Assembly: GCA_023412745.1 (NCBI GenBank)
Contig: JAEZBZ010000110.1
Coordinates: forward strand, 1-28,884
Reading direction: 5' to 3'
Length of the DNA stretch: 28,884 bases
From: Pseudomonadota bacterium
GTDB taxonomy: Bacteria; Pseudomonadota; Alphaproteobacteria; Rhizobiales; Hyphomicrobiaceae
Position numbers and translations under genes: made by a program. This document shows, one piece after another, positions 1 to 8,416 of the stretch; the first letter of the stretch is position 1; each line of letters opens with the position of its first letter. The notes beneath the pieces were generated by a model. The model saw nothing but the letters and a program-made list of their open reading frames with translations, was not told the origin of the DNA and made no database searches.

Positions 1-1
1 C

Positions 2-322
2 GGCAGTATGGTCCGTGCTGTACGCGATCCGGCGCGGTCGTTTGCCGTTGGTGACAAGGTCAAGGTGATGGTGCGGCCAGAGATGATATCCGTGCTCACG
101 CCGGAAGGGACCGCGGACAATATTGCCGAGGTCAGATTGAAGGACGCTATTCTGGTTGGCGGCGTGACCAAGTTCTACGGCAAGCTGCCCGATGGTACGG
201 AAATCTCTGCAACGGATCTGACCCGTGGGCCACTGCCGGCAACCTCGCGCGATAGCATGATGCGGTTCGGTTGGCCCAAGCATTCCGCGGTTGTTCTTCC
301 TATCGGAGAGCGCGCGCAGTGA
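2..322 (+). CDS. ABC transporter ATP-binding protein, C-terminal fragment
   Basis: Only the last 106 residues are in the window; the gene enters from the left, so the nucleotide-binding domain is not visible. What remains resembles the C-terminal TOBE-type regulatory/substrate domain of PotA/FbpC-like ATPases: short beta-strand segments such as 'VKVMVRPEMISVL' and 'LVGGVTKFYGKLPDG'. The stop codon overlaps the GTG start of the next gene (GTGA), which indicates translational coupling with the permease. The call rests mainly on this context (an ATPase before a Pot-type permease) and on the VRPE motif typical of these domains. The substrate is probably a polyamine, amino acid or related small cation/anion. 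The periplasmic binding protein is not in the window and is probably upstream. Confidence 0.8.
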   Translation, partial: GSMVRAVRDPARSFAVGDKVKVMVRPEMISVLTPEGTADNIAEVRLKDAILVGGVTKFYGKLPDGTEISATDLTRGPLPATSRDSMMRFGWPKHSAVVLPIGERAQ

Positions 323-2148
323 CGCAAGCGACAGAGACATTGCAAGCCGAGGCCAAGCCGGTGGAGGTCTATCGGCCGCGTTCCGTCTGGCTGCGGGCCT
401 GGCCGATCTATCCGACCCTGCTGTTTCTCGCGGCGCTGTTCGTTTATCCGGTCGCGCAACTGCTGTCGCTCAGCGTCATCGATTCATCCGGCGCGTTGAC
501 GACCAGTCACTATGAGCGGCTGTTCGTCAGCCCGGTTTACATTCAGGTCCTGCGGAACACGCTCGAAATTTCCGCCTGGACGACCTTGCTGTGCATCATC
601 GGCGGTTATCCGATCGCCTATATGCTCGCGACGACAGAGCCCGGCACGCGCAACAGGCTAATCCTGTGGGTGCTGCTGCCGTTCTGGACCAGCTTCCTGG
701 TTCGCACGTTTGCCTGGATCGTGCTGCTCGGCCGCCGCGGCGCCGTCAATGACGTGCTGATGACGCTCGGGCTGGTCGATCAACCGATCGCGCTGCTCTA
801 CAATATGACCGGCGTGATGATCGGCATGGTGCACGCAATGATGCCGCTCGCCGTGCTGACGATGCTATCGGTGATGGAGAACATCGATCGCAATCTGGTG
901 CCTGCGGCGAGCACGCTGGGCGCGCGCGGCGGCCAGGCGTTCTGGCGTATCTATTTCCCGCTGTCGCTGCCCGGGGTGGCCGCGGCCGGCTTGCTGGTGT
1001 TCATTACTTCGCTTGGCTTCTTCATCACGCCGGCTCTGCTTGGCAGTCCACGGCAGACCATGATCACCCAGGTGATCATCCAGCAGGTCGAGGAGATGCT
1101 GAACTACCCGTTTGCCGGCGCAATTGCCATGCTGCTGCTGGCGACGGCGTTGCTGGTATTCTACCTCTACGACCGTGCACTCGGCATGTCGACGCTGGCC
1201 GGTTCGGGCACGTCCGGTCAGCGCGAAGACGGCAATCAGGGCATCATCGGCAGTGCCTTCGGCTGGGTTGGATCGCTGCTTATCGGCGTGCTGGCCCGGA
1301 TCACGGATGCGATTGCGATTGTCTGGGAAAAGATCATGGGCAGCCGCGCTGAGAGGCCGGCGCGCGCATCCGGCCGCTCCATGCTGCGCATATCGGTTGC
1401 GTTGCTGCTGATCTTCCTGGCCGGCCCGAGCTTCTTCATCATCCCCGTGTCGTTTACCACGGAAGGCTTCATCGAGTGGCCGCCGAAGTTCTTCTCGCTG
1501 AAGTGGTACACTGCGATCCTCGATCATCCGCAGTGGCTCCCTGCGATCACGCGTTCGCTATTCGTGGGTTTCGTAACCGCCGGCTTGGCGCTCGGTATCG
1601 GTGGCATGGCCGCGTTCTTCCTGGCCCGGCAGCGCATGTTTGCGAAGACCGCGGCGATGGCCTTTATTCTGTCGCCGTTGATCCTGCCGCGCATCGTCAT
1701 CGCGGTGGCGCTGTTCTATTTCTATGCTCGCCTCGGCCTGATCGGGACCGAAATCGGCTTGATCCTCGGCCATACCGTGCTGGCGTTGCCCTATGTCGTC
1801 ATCACGGTGATGGCGGTGCTGAAGAACTACGATCAGCGGCTGGATCAGGCAGCGGCCAGCCTTGGTGCATCGCCGCCGCGTGTGCTGTGGCACGTTACGA
1901 TTCCGTTGATCAAATCCGGCTTGATCGCAGCCTATCTGTTCGCATTCGTCACCAGCTTCGATGAGTTGACCATCGCGCTGTTCATATCGAGCGGCTTGGC
2001 AACGACGTTGCCGAAGCAGATGTGGGACGATGCGATCCTCAAGGTATCGCCGACGCTTGCTGCGGTATCGACGCTGTTGCTGATTTTCGTGACCATTGTC
2101 ATCCTGTTGGCTGAGTATATGCAGCGGCGGTCTGCCGCCAAAGGCTAA
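319..2148 (+). CDS. Fused two-domain ABC transporter permease (PotB-PotC-like)
   Basis: A 609-residue inner-membrane permease in which two PotB/PotC-like halves are joined in one chain. Each half carries the cytoplasmic EAA loop that contacts the ATPase: around residues 195-215 ('AASTLGARGGQAFWRIYFPL') and 511-531 ('QAAASLGASPPRVLWHVTIP'). A polar linker with 'GTSGQREDGNQG' near residue 300 separates them. Members of this family are usually about 280-300 residues per subunit, so this is a natural fusion covering both halves of the channel. The GTG start at 319 was chosen over an in-frame ATG at 271: it overlaps the previous stop as GTGA and has GGAGAG about nine bases upstream, while 271 lies deep inside the preceding gene. 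The gene is nine bases upstream of the FAD dehydrogenase. The exact substrate cannot be read. Confidence 0.92.
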   Translation: MTQATETLQAEAKPVEVYRPRSVWLRAWPIYPTLLFLAALFVYPVAQLLSLSVIDSSGALTTSHYERLFVSPVYIQVLRNTLEISAWTTLLCIIGGYPIAYMLATTEPGTRNRLILWVLLPFWTSFLVRTFAWIVLLGRRGAVNDVLMTLGLVDQPIALLYNMTGVMIGMVHAMMPLAVLTMLSVMENIDRNLVPAASTLGARGGQAFWRIYFPLSLPGVAAAGLLVFITSLGFFITPALLGSPRQTMITQVIIQQVEEMLNYPFAGAIAMLLLATALLVFYLYDRALGMSTLAGSGTSGQREDGNQGIIGSAFGWVGSLLIGVLARITDAIAIVWEKIMGSRAERPARASGRSMLRISVALLLIFLAGPSFFIIPVSFTTEGFIEWPPKFFSLKWYTAILDHPQWLPAITRSLFVGFVTAGLALGIGGMAAFFLARQRMFAKTAAMAFILSPLILPRIVIAVALFYFYARLGLIGTEIGLILGHTVLALPYVVITVMAVLKNYDQRLDQAAASLGASPPRVLWHVTIPLIKSGLIAAYLFAFVTSFDELTIALFISSGLATTLPKQMWDDAILKVSPTLAAVSTLLLIFVTIVILLAEYMQRRSAAKG

Positions 2149-2157
2149 GGCACTCAG

Positions 2158-3393
2158 ATGCGCAATGTGACTGTCGTCGGCGCCGGTATTGTTGGCATGT
2201 GTGCTGCCGCCTACCTGCAGCGTATGGGCGCCAAGGTTACCGTGCTCGATCCGATCGAGCCCGGGCGGAGCTGTTCCTATGGTAATGCCGGTGGTTTGAG
2301 CCCAGGTTCGATCGTTCCGATTGCCTATCCCGGCGTGCTCAAGCAGGTGCCGCGCTGGCTGTTCGACCCGACAGGCCCGCTGGTCCTGAAGTGGCCATAC
2401 CTGCCGCGCGTGATGCCGTGGCTGGTGCGTTTCATCAAGGCGAGTTCTTTGGCTGAGTTCGAGCGCAGTGCAGCCGCCCTGAATGAAGTGATGAAGCCAG
2501 TCTTCGACAACTACGCGCCGCTACTGGCGGACGCCGGCGTCGAGCACCTGTTCCAACATCGCGGGCAGCTTTACGTCTACGAGACCGAAGCGGCCTTCAA
2601 GGGCGATGCGCTCGGTTGGGATGTGCGCCGCCGGTATGGGGCGACCATAGAAGAATGGTCGGCTGATACGATACGCGACGCCGAGCCGACGCTGGCGCCG
2701 ATTTTCACCAAGGGTGTTTTTCTCCCCAAGCACGGTTTTTGCGCCAATCCGTTCGGTCTCGTGCAGGCACTCGCCAATCTCGTCCGGGCGCGCGGCGGGC
2801 AGATCATCGCTCAGCGCGTGCTGGACGTGGAGATGGATGGCGATCAACCGCGTGCCCTGGTGACGTCTGCCGGGCGCCATTATACGGACGTGGTTGTCGT
2901 TGCGGCCGGCGCGTGGTCGCATCAGGTCGCGCGCATGTTCGGGCATAAGGTGCCGCTCGAAACCCATCGCGGTTATCACGCCATGTTGTCCGAGCCCAGT
3001 GTGGCCCCGAACACCACCATTATGTGGGCGGAAAAGAAGTTCATGGCGACGCCGATGGAGCCCGGTTTGCGGTTCGCGGGCACCGTGGAACTCGCCGGGC
3101 TCGATGAACCGCCTGACTACAGGCGTGCCGATGCGCTGCTGGCGTTCGGCAAGCAGATGTTTTCGGGCCTCAAGGGCGGCGAAGTCAGCCGGTGGATGGG
3201 GCATCGCCCATGCCTGCCGGATTCCGTTCCCGTGATCGGCCCGTCGCCGAAGGTCAAGAACGTAATCTTCGCTTTCGGCCAAGGGCACCTGGGGCTGTCG
3301 TGCGCGTCGACGACGGGCCGGCTTGTCGCCGAGTTGGCCACCGGGCAGACACCCTCCATCGATCTGGCGCCCTATCGCATCGACAGGTTCTAA
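2158..3393 (+). CDS. FAD-dependent amino-acid dehydrogenase, DadA/DAO family
   Basis: A 411-residue flavoprotein of the D-amino-acid dehydrogenase/oxidase family. It begins with the FAD-binding Rossmann motif GAGIVG (residues 8-13) and ends with the family's C-terminal FAD signature region 'PVIGPSPKVKNVIFAFGQGH'. The 'GNAGG' segment near residue 43 and the interior 'HRGYH' are typical of the DadA group. It would oxidise an amine or amino acid to the imino/keto product and pass electrons to the respiratory chain. It sits nine bases after the permease and two bases before the acyl-CoA ligase, so it probably acts on what the transporter imports. AAGG about eight bases upstream serves as ribosome binding site. 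The substrate is unknown; D-amino acids, opines or N-methyl amino acids are all possible. Confidence 0.9.
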   Translation: MRNVTVVGAGIVGMCAAAYLQRMGAKVTVLDPIEPGRSCSYGNAGGLSPGSIVPIAYPGVLKQVPRWLFDPTGPLVLKWPYLPRVMPWLVRFIKASSLAEFERSAAALNEVMKPVFDNYAPLLADAGVEHLFQHRGQLYVYETEAAFKGDALGWDVRRRYGATIEEWSADTIRDAEPTLAPIFTKGVFLPKHGFCANPFGLVQALANLVRARGGQIIAQRVLDVEMDGDQPRALVTSAGRHYTDVVVVAAGAWSHQVARMFGHKVPLETHRGYHAMLSEPSVAPNTTIMWAEKKFMATPMEPGLRFAGTVELAGLDEPPDYRRADALLAFGKQMFSGLKGGEVSRWMGHRPCLPDSVPVIGPSPKVKNVIFAFGQGHLGLSCASTTGRLVAELATGQTPSIDLAPYRIDRF

Positions 3394-3395
3394 GC

Positions 3396-4922
3396 ATGAT
3401 CACTGACGGTTTTGTGCCTCTTCTCGTTGAGCGCGCGCGCGCGCATCCATCGCGGCCATTTGCAATCTATCGCGATGCGCCGGTGACGTGCGCGGAGATC
3501 GATGCGCAGTCCTCGTCACTTGCGAACTGGCTGAAGGCCCAGGGTGTCGTCGCAGGTGACCGCGTTCTGGTGATGACGCGAAACAGTCCGCTGATCATTG
3601 CGCTGTTGTTCGCGATCGGCAAGGTCGGCGCGGTGTGGGTGCCAGCCAATGTGCAGAGCCGCGGCGATAACCTGCGCTACATCGTGGAACACGCCGGACC
3701 GCGCATCGTCATAGCCGATCATGATCTAACGGCGACGCTTGCAACCGATGTGCCCTCGCTCGACACCGCGAAGCTGCGTGTCGTCGGTGCGGGTACGACG
3801 CAGCAATCTCTGGAAGCTGGGCTCTCCTACCCCGCGGCCTTCGATGCTCCCGAGCCGGATGCCGATGCACCATACGCGATCATGTACACCTCCGGCACCA
3901 CCGGGCGGCCGAAGGGTGTCATCGTTTCCCATCGCATGCTGCGGCTGTCCGGCGAGGCCATTGCGCTGATCTCGGAAGCCCAGGACGGCGACGTGTTTCA
4001 TATGTGGGAGCCGCTGTTTCATATCGGCGGAGCACAGATGATCGTGATCCCGCTGATCCGCGAAGCGCGGCTTGCGATGGTCGACCGCTTCAGCGCCTCG
4101 ACCTTCTGGAGCGAGATCAAGGCGTTTGGTGCGACGCGCATCCATTTCCTCGGCGGTCTGCTGCAAATCCTGCTGAAGCAGCCGCCGTCCGAGCTCGATC
4201 GCACTCATGGCGCGATGCTCGCGTTCGGTGGCGGCTGTCCTCGCGATATATGGCGGCAGTTCGAGGAGCGGTTCGGGGTCCAGATCCGCGAATGCTACGG
4301 CATGACCGAGTGCTCGAGCGTCACGACCTACAACACTGCCGGCGTGCTCGGTTCGGTCGGCAAGCCACTGCCGTGGTTCGAGGTGCGCCTGCAGGATGCG
4401 AACGGAAGGCCCGTGCCGCAGGGCGAGCGGGGCGAGATCGTCGTCAGCGCGCTGCAGCCGGGCGCCATCACCACCGGCTATTTCAACAATCCCGAGGCGA
4501 CCGCGCGCGCGATCCAGCCGGACGGTTTTCACACCGGCGATATCGGTTCGTGGGATGCTGACGGCAATATGTTTTTCCACGGCCGCATGACGGACAGCGT
4601 GCGCGTCAAGGGCGAGAACGTGTCGGCGTTCGAGGTCGAGCACGTGGCGGCGCAGCATCCAGGCATCGAGGATTGCGCGATGATCGGCGTCGCATCCGAC
4701 GTCGGCGAGCAGGACATCAAGCTGTTCGTAAAGCCCAAGGCGGGCGAGCAGCTCGACGCGGTGGCGCTGTCGGCCTGGCTTGGCGAACGCCTCGCGCGCT
4801 ACCAGAACCCGCGCTACATCGTGATCATCGACGAATTCGAGCGCACGCCGAGCCAGCGCATCATGAAGCACCGGCTGGCATCGCGGCCGGAGCCGGTGTG
4901 GGATCGCTTCAATCCGTCTTGA
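3396..4922 (+). CDS. AMP-forming acyl-CoA ligase, CaiC-like
   Basis: A 508-residue adenylate-forming enzyme (acyl-CoA synthetase superfamily). It activates a carboxylate with ATP and then transfers it to CoA. The phosphate-binding motif 'MYTSGTTGRPKGV' starts at residue 163. 'YGMTE' and 'HTGDIG' mark the A5 and A7 motifs, and a C-terminal lysine ('TPSQRIMKHRL') occupies the catalytic A10 position. Overall it looks most like crotonobetaine/carnitine-CoA ligases (CaiC). The ATG at 3396 lies two bases after the dehydrogenase stop; a longer frame starting at 3192 lies inside that gene and was not used. The 3' end overlaps the convergent BenE gene by 14 bases. A (GC)7 run at 3431-3444 encodes Ala/Arg near the N-terminus. 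Substrate specificity cannot be assigned from sequence alone. Confidence 0.9.
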   Translation: MITDGFVPLLVERARAHPSRPFAIYRDAPVTCAEIDAQSSSLANWLKAQGVVAGDRVLVMTRNSPLIIALLFAIGKVGAVWVPANVQSRGDNLRYIVEHAGPRIVIADHDLTATLATDVPSLDTAKLRVVGAGTTQQSLEAGLSYPAAFDAPEPDADAPYAIMYTSGTTGRPKGVIVSHRMLRLSGEAIALISEAQDGDVFHMWEPLFHIGGAQMIVIPLIREARLAMVDRFSASTFWSEIKAFGATRIHFLGGLLQILLKQPPSELDRTHGAMLAFGGGCPRDIWRQFEERFGVQIRECYGMTECSSVTTYNTAGVLGSVGKPLPWFEVRLQDANGRPVPQGERGEIVVSALQPGAITTGYFNNPEATARAIQPDGFHTGDIGSWDADGNMFFHGRMTDSVRVKGENVSAFEVEHVAAQHPGIEDCAMIGVASDVGEQDIKLFVKPKAGEQLDAVALSAWLGERLARYQNPRYIVIIDEFERTPSQRIMKHRLASRPEPVWDRFNPS

Positions 4923-6126
4923 AGTCGTCCGGCTCAAGCAGGCGCGACACGATATAGCCGAATAGGATGCCCCAGAATGGGGCGCCGATGCTGAAGATCG
5001 AAATGCCGGTCACGGTGATGAGGAACGTGACCAGCGTTCCGAAACCGAAGCGTCCCTGAAAGGCGATGGTGAAGGCTGTCTGCAGCACTTTCAGCATCGC
5101 CAGGCCGGCCAGCGTCGCGATGAAGACTGGCGGGGCCGCCAGCATCAGGCGCGTGAAGATCGGCGCGAACAGTCCGAACGTCAGCGCCATCACCCCGACG
5201 CAGATAGCGCCGGCATATTGCGTTTTGCGCTGTCCGCTGCCGGCCAGGATGGCGCTGACGGGGCCGGTCAGGCAGGTCGATGCCGTGCCGACGCAGGCCG
5301 AAATCATCGAGCCGATGCCGCACGTGGCCGCGATGCTGTTCATCGGCGGCTGGTGGCCACTCGCAGTCAGCACCGCGATGCCCTGGCCGTTTTGAACCAC
5401 CAGCACGGTGATCGCGAGCGGAAGCACGAGTTCGGCGATCGCCTGCCAGGAGAAGACGGGTGTTACGAGTTGCGGGGCCGCAATGATCGCACCATCCGTT
5501 GCGATCGGCGCCAGCGTGCCGGTCCACATCACGGCCGCGACACCCACCACCAGCGCGCCGATCAGCGGCGGGACCACCGCCGCGATCCTCGGCAGCCGCA
5601 TAAGCGCCAGGAAAGCGAGCGTCATCGGCAACGCGATGCGCAGATCGACCGAGAACGCGCGCACCCATTCGAGCCCGAACTGCAAGAATACGCCGGCCAC
5701 CATGCCCATCACGATCGGCATCGGGATAGCCTGCATACTGCGGCGGACGAAGCCGCTGAGCGCCAGCGCCAGCATCAGCAGGCCGGTGACCAGGAACGCG
5801 CCGACCACCTCGGGAAACGACACGTGGGTCAGCGCCGGGCCGACCAGCACCGTTCCCGGGATGGTCCAGAAGAAGACCAGCGGCTGCCGGTAGATCAGGC
5901 TCATCGCGATGCTGAGGAGCCCGTTGAGGAAGAACGCGCCGAACACCCACGATGCGATCTGTTGTTCGCCGAGATTGCCCTGCGTGCCGACCGTCAGGAT
6001 GACGGCGAGCGGCCCCGACGCGGCAAACACGAAGCCCACCACCCCGGCGGCGAAGTTCGTTGTCGTGAGATCGGCGCGCAGGCTTTTCAGGCCGGCTGGC
6101 GGCTGTTCCGGCCGTTCGAGATACAT
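4909..6126 (-). CDS. BenE-family benzoate/H+ symporter-like transporter
   Basis: A 405-residue, very hydrophobic inner-membrane protein with about eleven or twelve predicted helices. It resembles BenE: an N-terminal 'AGVVGFVFAASGPLAVIL' helix, the 'WTIPGTVLVGP' segment and 'MPIVMGMVAGVFLQFG', all typical of this family. BenE members import benzoate with protons, but many homologues lie outside aromatic pathways and their cargo is unknown. It is the last gene of the minus-strand operon, 17 bases after the Rossmann-fold gene, so it may supply or export the substrate of the upstream dehydrogenase. No strong Shine-Dalgarno sequence precedes the ATG, consistent with coupling to the upstream gene. 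Its 3' end overlaps the convergent ligase gene by 14 bases, and no terminator was seen between them. Confidence 0.85.
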   Translation of the reverse strand: MYLERPEQPPAGLKSLRADLTTTNFAAGVVGFVFAASGPLAVILTVGTQGNLGEQQIASWVFGAFFLNGLLSIAMSLIYRQPLVFFWTIPGTVLVGPALTHVSFPEVVGAFLVTGLLMLALALSGFVRRSMQAIPMPIVMGMVAGVFLQFGLEWVRAFSVDLRIALPMTLAFLALMRLPRIAAVVPPLIGALVVGVAAVMWTGTLAPIATDGAIIAAPQLVTPVFSWQAIAELVLPLAITVLVVQNGQGIAVLTASGHQPPMNSIAATCGIGSMISACVGTASTCLTGPVSAILAGSGQRKTQYAGAICVGVMALTFGLFAPIFTRLMLAAPPVFIATLAGLAMLKVLQTAFTIAFQGRFGFGTLVTFLITVTGISIFSIGAPFWGILFGYIVSRLLEPDDFKTD

Positions 6127-6143
6127 TGGCGTGCTGACGTGGC

Positions 6144-7229
6144 TTAACTGGTTTCCTGCAACCGCGACCGGAGAGCCTGCATCGCCGCGAACACGGCATC
6201 GAGATCCCGGACGTGGAAGCCTTTCGCGATTTCTGGGCTGACGGCGTTGAGCGCATCGTACAGCGTGCCCGTATGGCGGACTTGGCCGTCGGAATCAACC
6301 ACCATTCCGTTGTCCTGCTCGAAACGGGCGTTCCAGGCGATGGCTTCCGCCGCGCTGATGCCGGCCGGTAGATCGAGCTGCAACACGCCGCCCTTCAGCG
6401 CCACGGGATAGCCGCCCGGTAGGCCGTTGGGGCCGGGCACGTGGCCGAGGCAATCGCGGCCTGTGGCCATTGCCAGCATCAGCGGCACGCCGTTGGCGCC
6501 CGACACGTCGATGACCGGCTCCGGGGTCAGCTTCACGGTGGCGAACTTGGCGTAGACGTCGGCGACTTCCTTATCGTCGATCCACACGCGCGGGACCGGC
6601 CCATGCCGCTCGCTGGCGATGCGGCGGAACGGCGTGATGTTCTGGTAGTGCGCCAGAACCTTGAGCTTGCCGGATTTCCGTATGCCGAGCTCACCGGCAA
6701 ACGTGGTCGCCAGGATGGCGACGTTGCCAACGCCGCAGGTGATCGGCAGGCCGCGCGCGGCAATGATGCCATTCACCACATCGGCATAACCGCAGTTGAT
6801 GAACTTGGCGTCTAAGTTCAGCTTCTTGATGATTTCCGCCACGCGCACGGAAAACAGTGCATTGAACACGGCGGTCGTTCCGAGCCCGCCGTCCGAGACG
6901 AGACGCGTCCAGGCGTTCCCCTTCTCGGCGATGACGGCCGAAGTTTGCGGAGAAGCCGCCTGCACGACCAGCTTCGGCTGGGCGTTGGCGATAACTTCCG
7001 TCGCCGCATCGACGCTGCTCAGATCGACCGATTTCGCGATCACGGTCACGGGGCGCTCGAAAATGACGGCGCGGGCGTTGGCCGCCGTCTTCAGCCAGTC
7101 GAGCCGGATCGGATTGCGGCCAGCCACCACAACGCGCACCGGCTCAGTCGCAGTCGATGCGATGTCGAACAGGATGCGTGCTGCGAAGCTGCCGGTTCCA
7201 AACAGTACGATGTCGGCGGGTTCAGTCAC
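6144..7229 (-). CDS. Rossmann-fold NAD(P)-binding protein, saccharopine-dehydrogenase-like
   Basis: A 361-residue protein I cannot name precisely. The N-terminus has a dinucleotide-binding fold: 'VLFGTGSFAARILFDIA' gives the GxGxxA turn, and 'VVVAGRNPIRLDWL' follows the pattern of the NADP-binding domain of saccharopine-dehydrogenase-like proteins. A catalytic domain follows, with 'VSDGGLGTTAVFNAL' and 'VSGANGVP'. It would be expected to reduce or oxidise an amino or keto acid, possibly acting on the product of the flavo-iron-sulfur dehydrogenase encoded just upstream. The start is GTG at 7229, preceded by a clear AGGAGG six bases upstream that lies within the end of the previous gene; the gap to that gene's stop is two bases. 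It may be a carbon-nitrogen bond dehydrogenase, but this is inferred from context. Confidence 0.7.
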   Translation of the reverse strand: MTEPADIVLFGTGSFAARILFDIASTATEPVRVVVAGRNPIRLDWLKTAANARAVIFERPVTVIAKSVDLSSVDAATEVIANAQPKLVVQAASPQTSAVIAEKGNAWTRLVSDGGLGTTAVFNALFSVRVAEIIKKLNLDAKFINCGYADVVNGIIAARGLPITCGVGNVAILATTFAGELGIRKSGKLKVLAHYQNITPFRRIASERHGPVPRVWIDDKEVADVYAKFATVKLTPEPVIDVSGANGVPLMLAMATGRDCLGHVPGPNGLPGGYPVALKGGVLQLDLPAGISAAEAIAWNARFEQDNGMVVDSDGQVRHTGTLYDALNAVSPEIAKGFHVRDLDAVFAAMQALRSRLQETS

Positions 7230-7231
7230 GG

Positions 7232-8416
7232 TTATCCTCCTGTCGGTGTCGAGAAGCTTGCGTCGAATTCCTGCCGAAGTCGCCAGGATTCGGTAACCTT
7301 GCCATCCGCGAAGCGCGAGATGGTGAAATCATTCAGCGGCGTCGGCGTCGTGCTGTTGGTGATAAGTTCGCTCATCACCTCGCCGACGCCGGGCGCCAGT
7401 TGGAAGCCGTGCCCGCAGAAGCCGAAGGCGTGGAACAGGCCAGGCGTGGTGGCGCTGGGTCCGATCACCGGCAGCATGTCGGCGATGTAACCCTCGATGC
7501 CGGACCACACCCGAATGACTTGCGTGTTGGCCAGCGCGGGAACCAGAGCAACGAGGCGGCTCATCGTGGTGAGGATTTTGGCGGGTGGAACCGGCGCGCG
7601 GTTCGCGATCGGATCGGATGGACCGCGCGGATAGCCCGCTACGATGACATTGCCGCGTGGAATCTGCCGGCAGATGACCGTGCCGTCGACGAGCTGGACC
7701 GACGGGGTCATGAAATAGGGTAGGGGTTCTGTCACGAATTGCGGTGGGCCGGCGGCGAACATCGGGGCGGTTTCCCCGAACACCTTGGCGACGTCCATCG
7801 CCCATGCGCCCGCGGCATTGAGCAGCATATCGCTTTCGATTGTCAGCCCGCATTCCGTCGTCAGGCGGAAGCCCGTGCCGATTTTCTCAACGCCGGCGAC
7901 GCGCGTGTGCTCGCGGATGTCGGCGCCGAGCTGGCGCGCGGCCCGCGCAACGGCCGCGGTCACGATGCGCGGATTGGCGACGGCATCGCGGGCGGAGTAA
8001 TTGGCCGCAACCGGGTTTCCAGCCAGCCACGGCCAGCGGCGCGCGATATCCGCTGGACCGACAGTCTCGATGTCGATGCCATGGTCGCGACCGTCCTCGG
8101 CGTAATGTTCGAGCTTCGATTGCTGCTCGGTATCCTTGGCGACGTAGAGGTGGCCGGTCTTCTGGTATTCGCAGGTCTCGCCGATCAGCGCCTGCAGGTT
8201 TTCCCATTGTGCCTGGGCGCGCAGCGACAGCGGGATTTGCCCACGATGGCGGCCCTGCAAGCGCAGATTGCCGTAGTTGACGCCGCTGGCCTGCGCGCCG
8301 ACGACGCCCTTTTCCACAACGATAACCGGGCGCCTGCGCCGGCGCAGATGGAAGGCCGTCCAACATCCCATCAGGCCGCCGCCGATGATGGCGGTTTCTG
8401 TTTTGATCACCGGCAT
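7232..8416 (-). CDS. FAD-dependent dehydrogenase, DAO subunit of a three-part complex (HcnC/OoxB-like)
   Basis: A 394-residue flavoprotein of the DAO family. The FAD motif 'IIGGGLMGCWTAFHL' lies at residues 10-24 and the C-terminal 'MLPVIGPSATTPGLFHAFG' closes the FAD site. Its stop-to-start arrangement places it exactly next to an NAD/FAD subunit and a small 2Fe-2S protein. That trio is the layout of opine oxidases, hydrogen cyanide synthase (HcnABC) and several proline/hydroxyproline-type dehydrogenases, where this subunit oxidises the amino-acid carbon-nitrogen bond. The ATG at 8416 abuts the upstream gene's stop with no gap, which suggests tight co-expression. Calling it HCN synthase would be unjustified: the companions and the BenE transporter suggest catabolism. 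The substrate is not known. Confidence 0.85.
   Translation of the reverse strand: MPVIKTETAIIGGGLMGCWTAFHLRRRRRPVIVVEKGVVGAQASGVNYGNLRLQGRHRGQIPLSLRAQAQWENLQALIGETCEYQKTGHLYVAKDTEQQSKLEHYAEDGRDHGIDIETVGPADIARRWPWLAGNPVAANYSARDAVANPRIVTAAVARAARQLGADIREHTRVAGVEKIGTGFRLTTECGLTIESDMLLNAAGAWAMDVAKVFGETAPMFAAGPPQFVTEPLPYFMTPSVQLVDGTVICRQIPRGNVIVAGYPRGPSDPIANRAPVPPAKILTTMSRLVALVPALANTQVIRVWSGIEGYIADMLPVIGPSATTPGLFHAFGFCGHGFQLAPGVGEVMSELITNSTTPTPLNDFTISRFADGKVTESWRLRQEFDASFSTPTGG

Noticed and set aside
3431..3444. (GC)7 run near the start of the ligase gene
   Set aside because: It encodes ordinary Ala/Arg residues ('RARAHP'), and the frame is intact. A slippage role is possible but nothing supports it.
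4934..6298. 454-codon minus-strand frame overlapping the BenE-type gene
   Set aside because: It is out of frame with the transporter and its translation is a low-complexity Arg/Gly/Asp-rich string.
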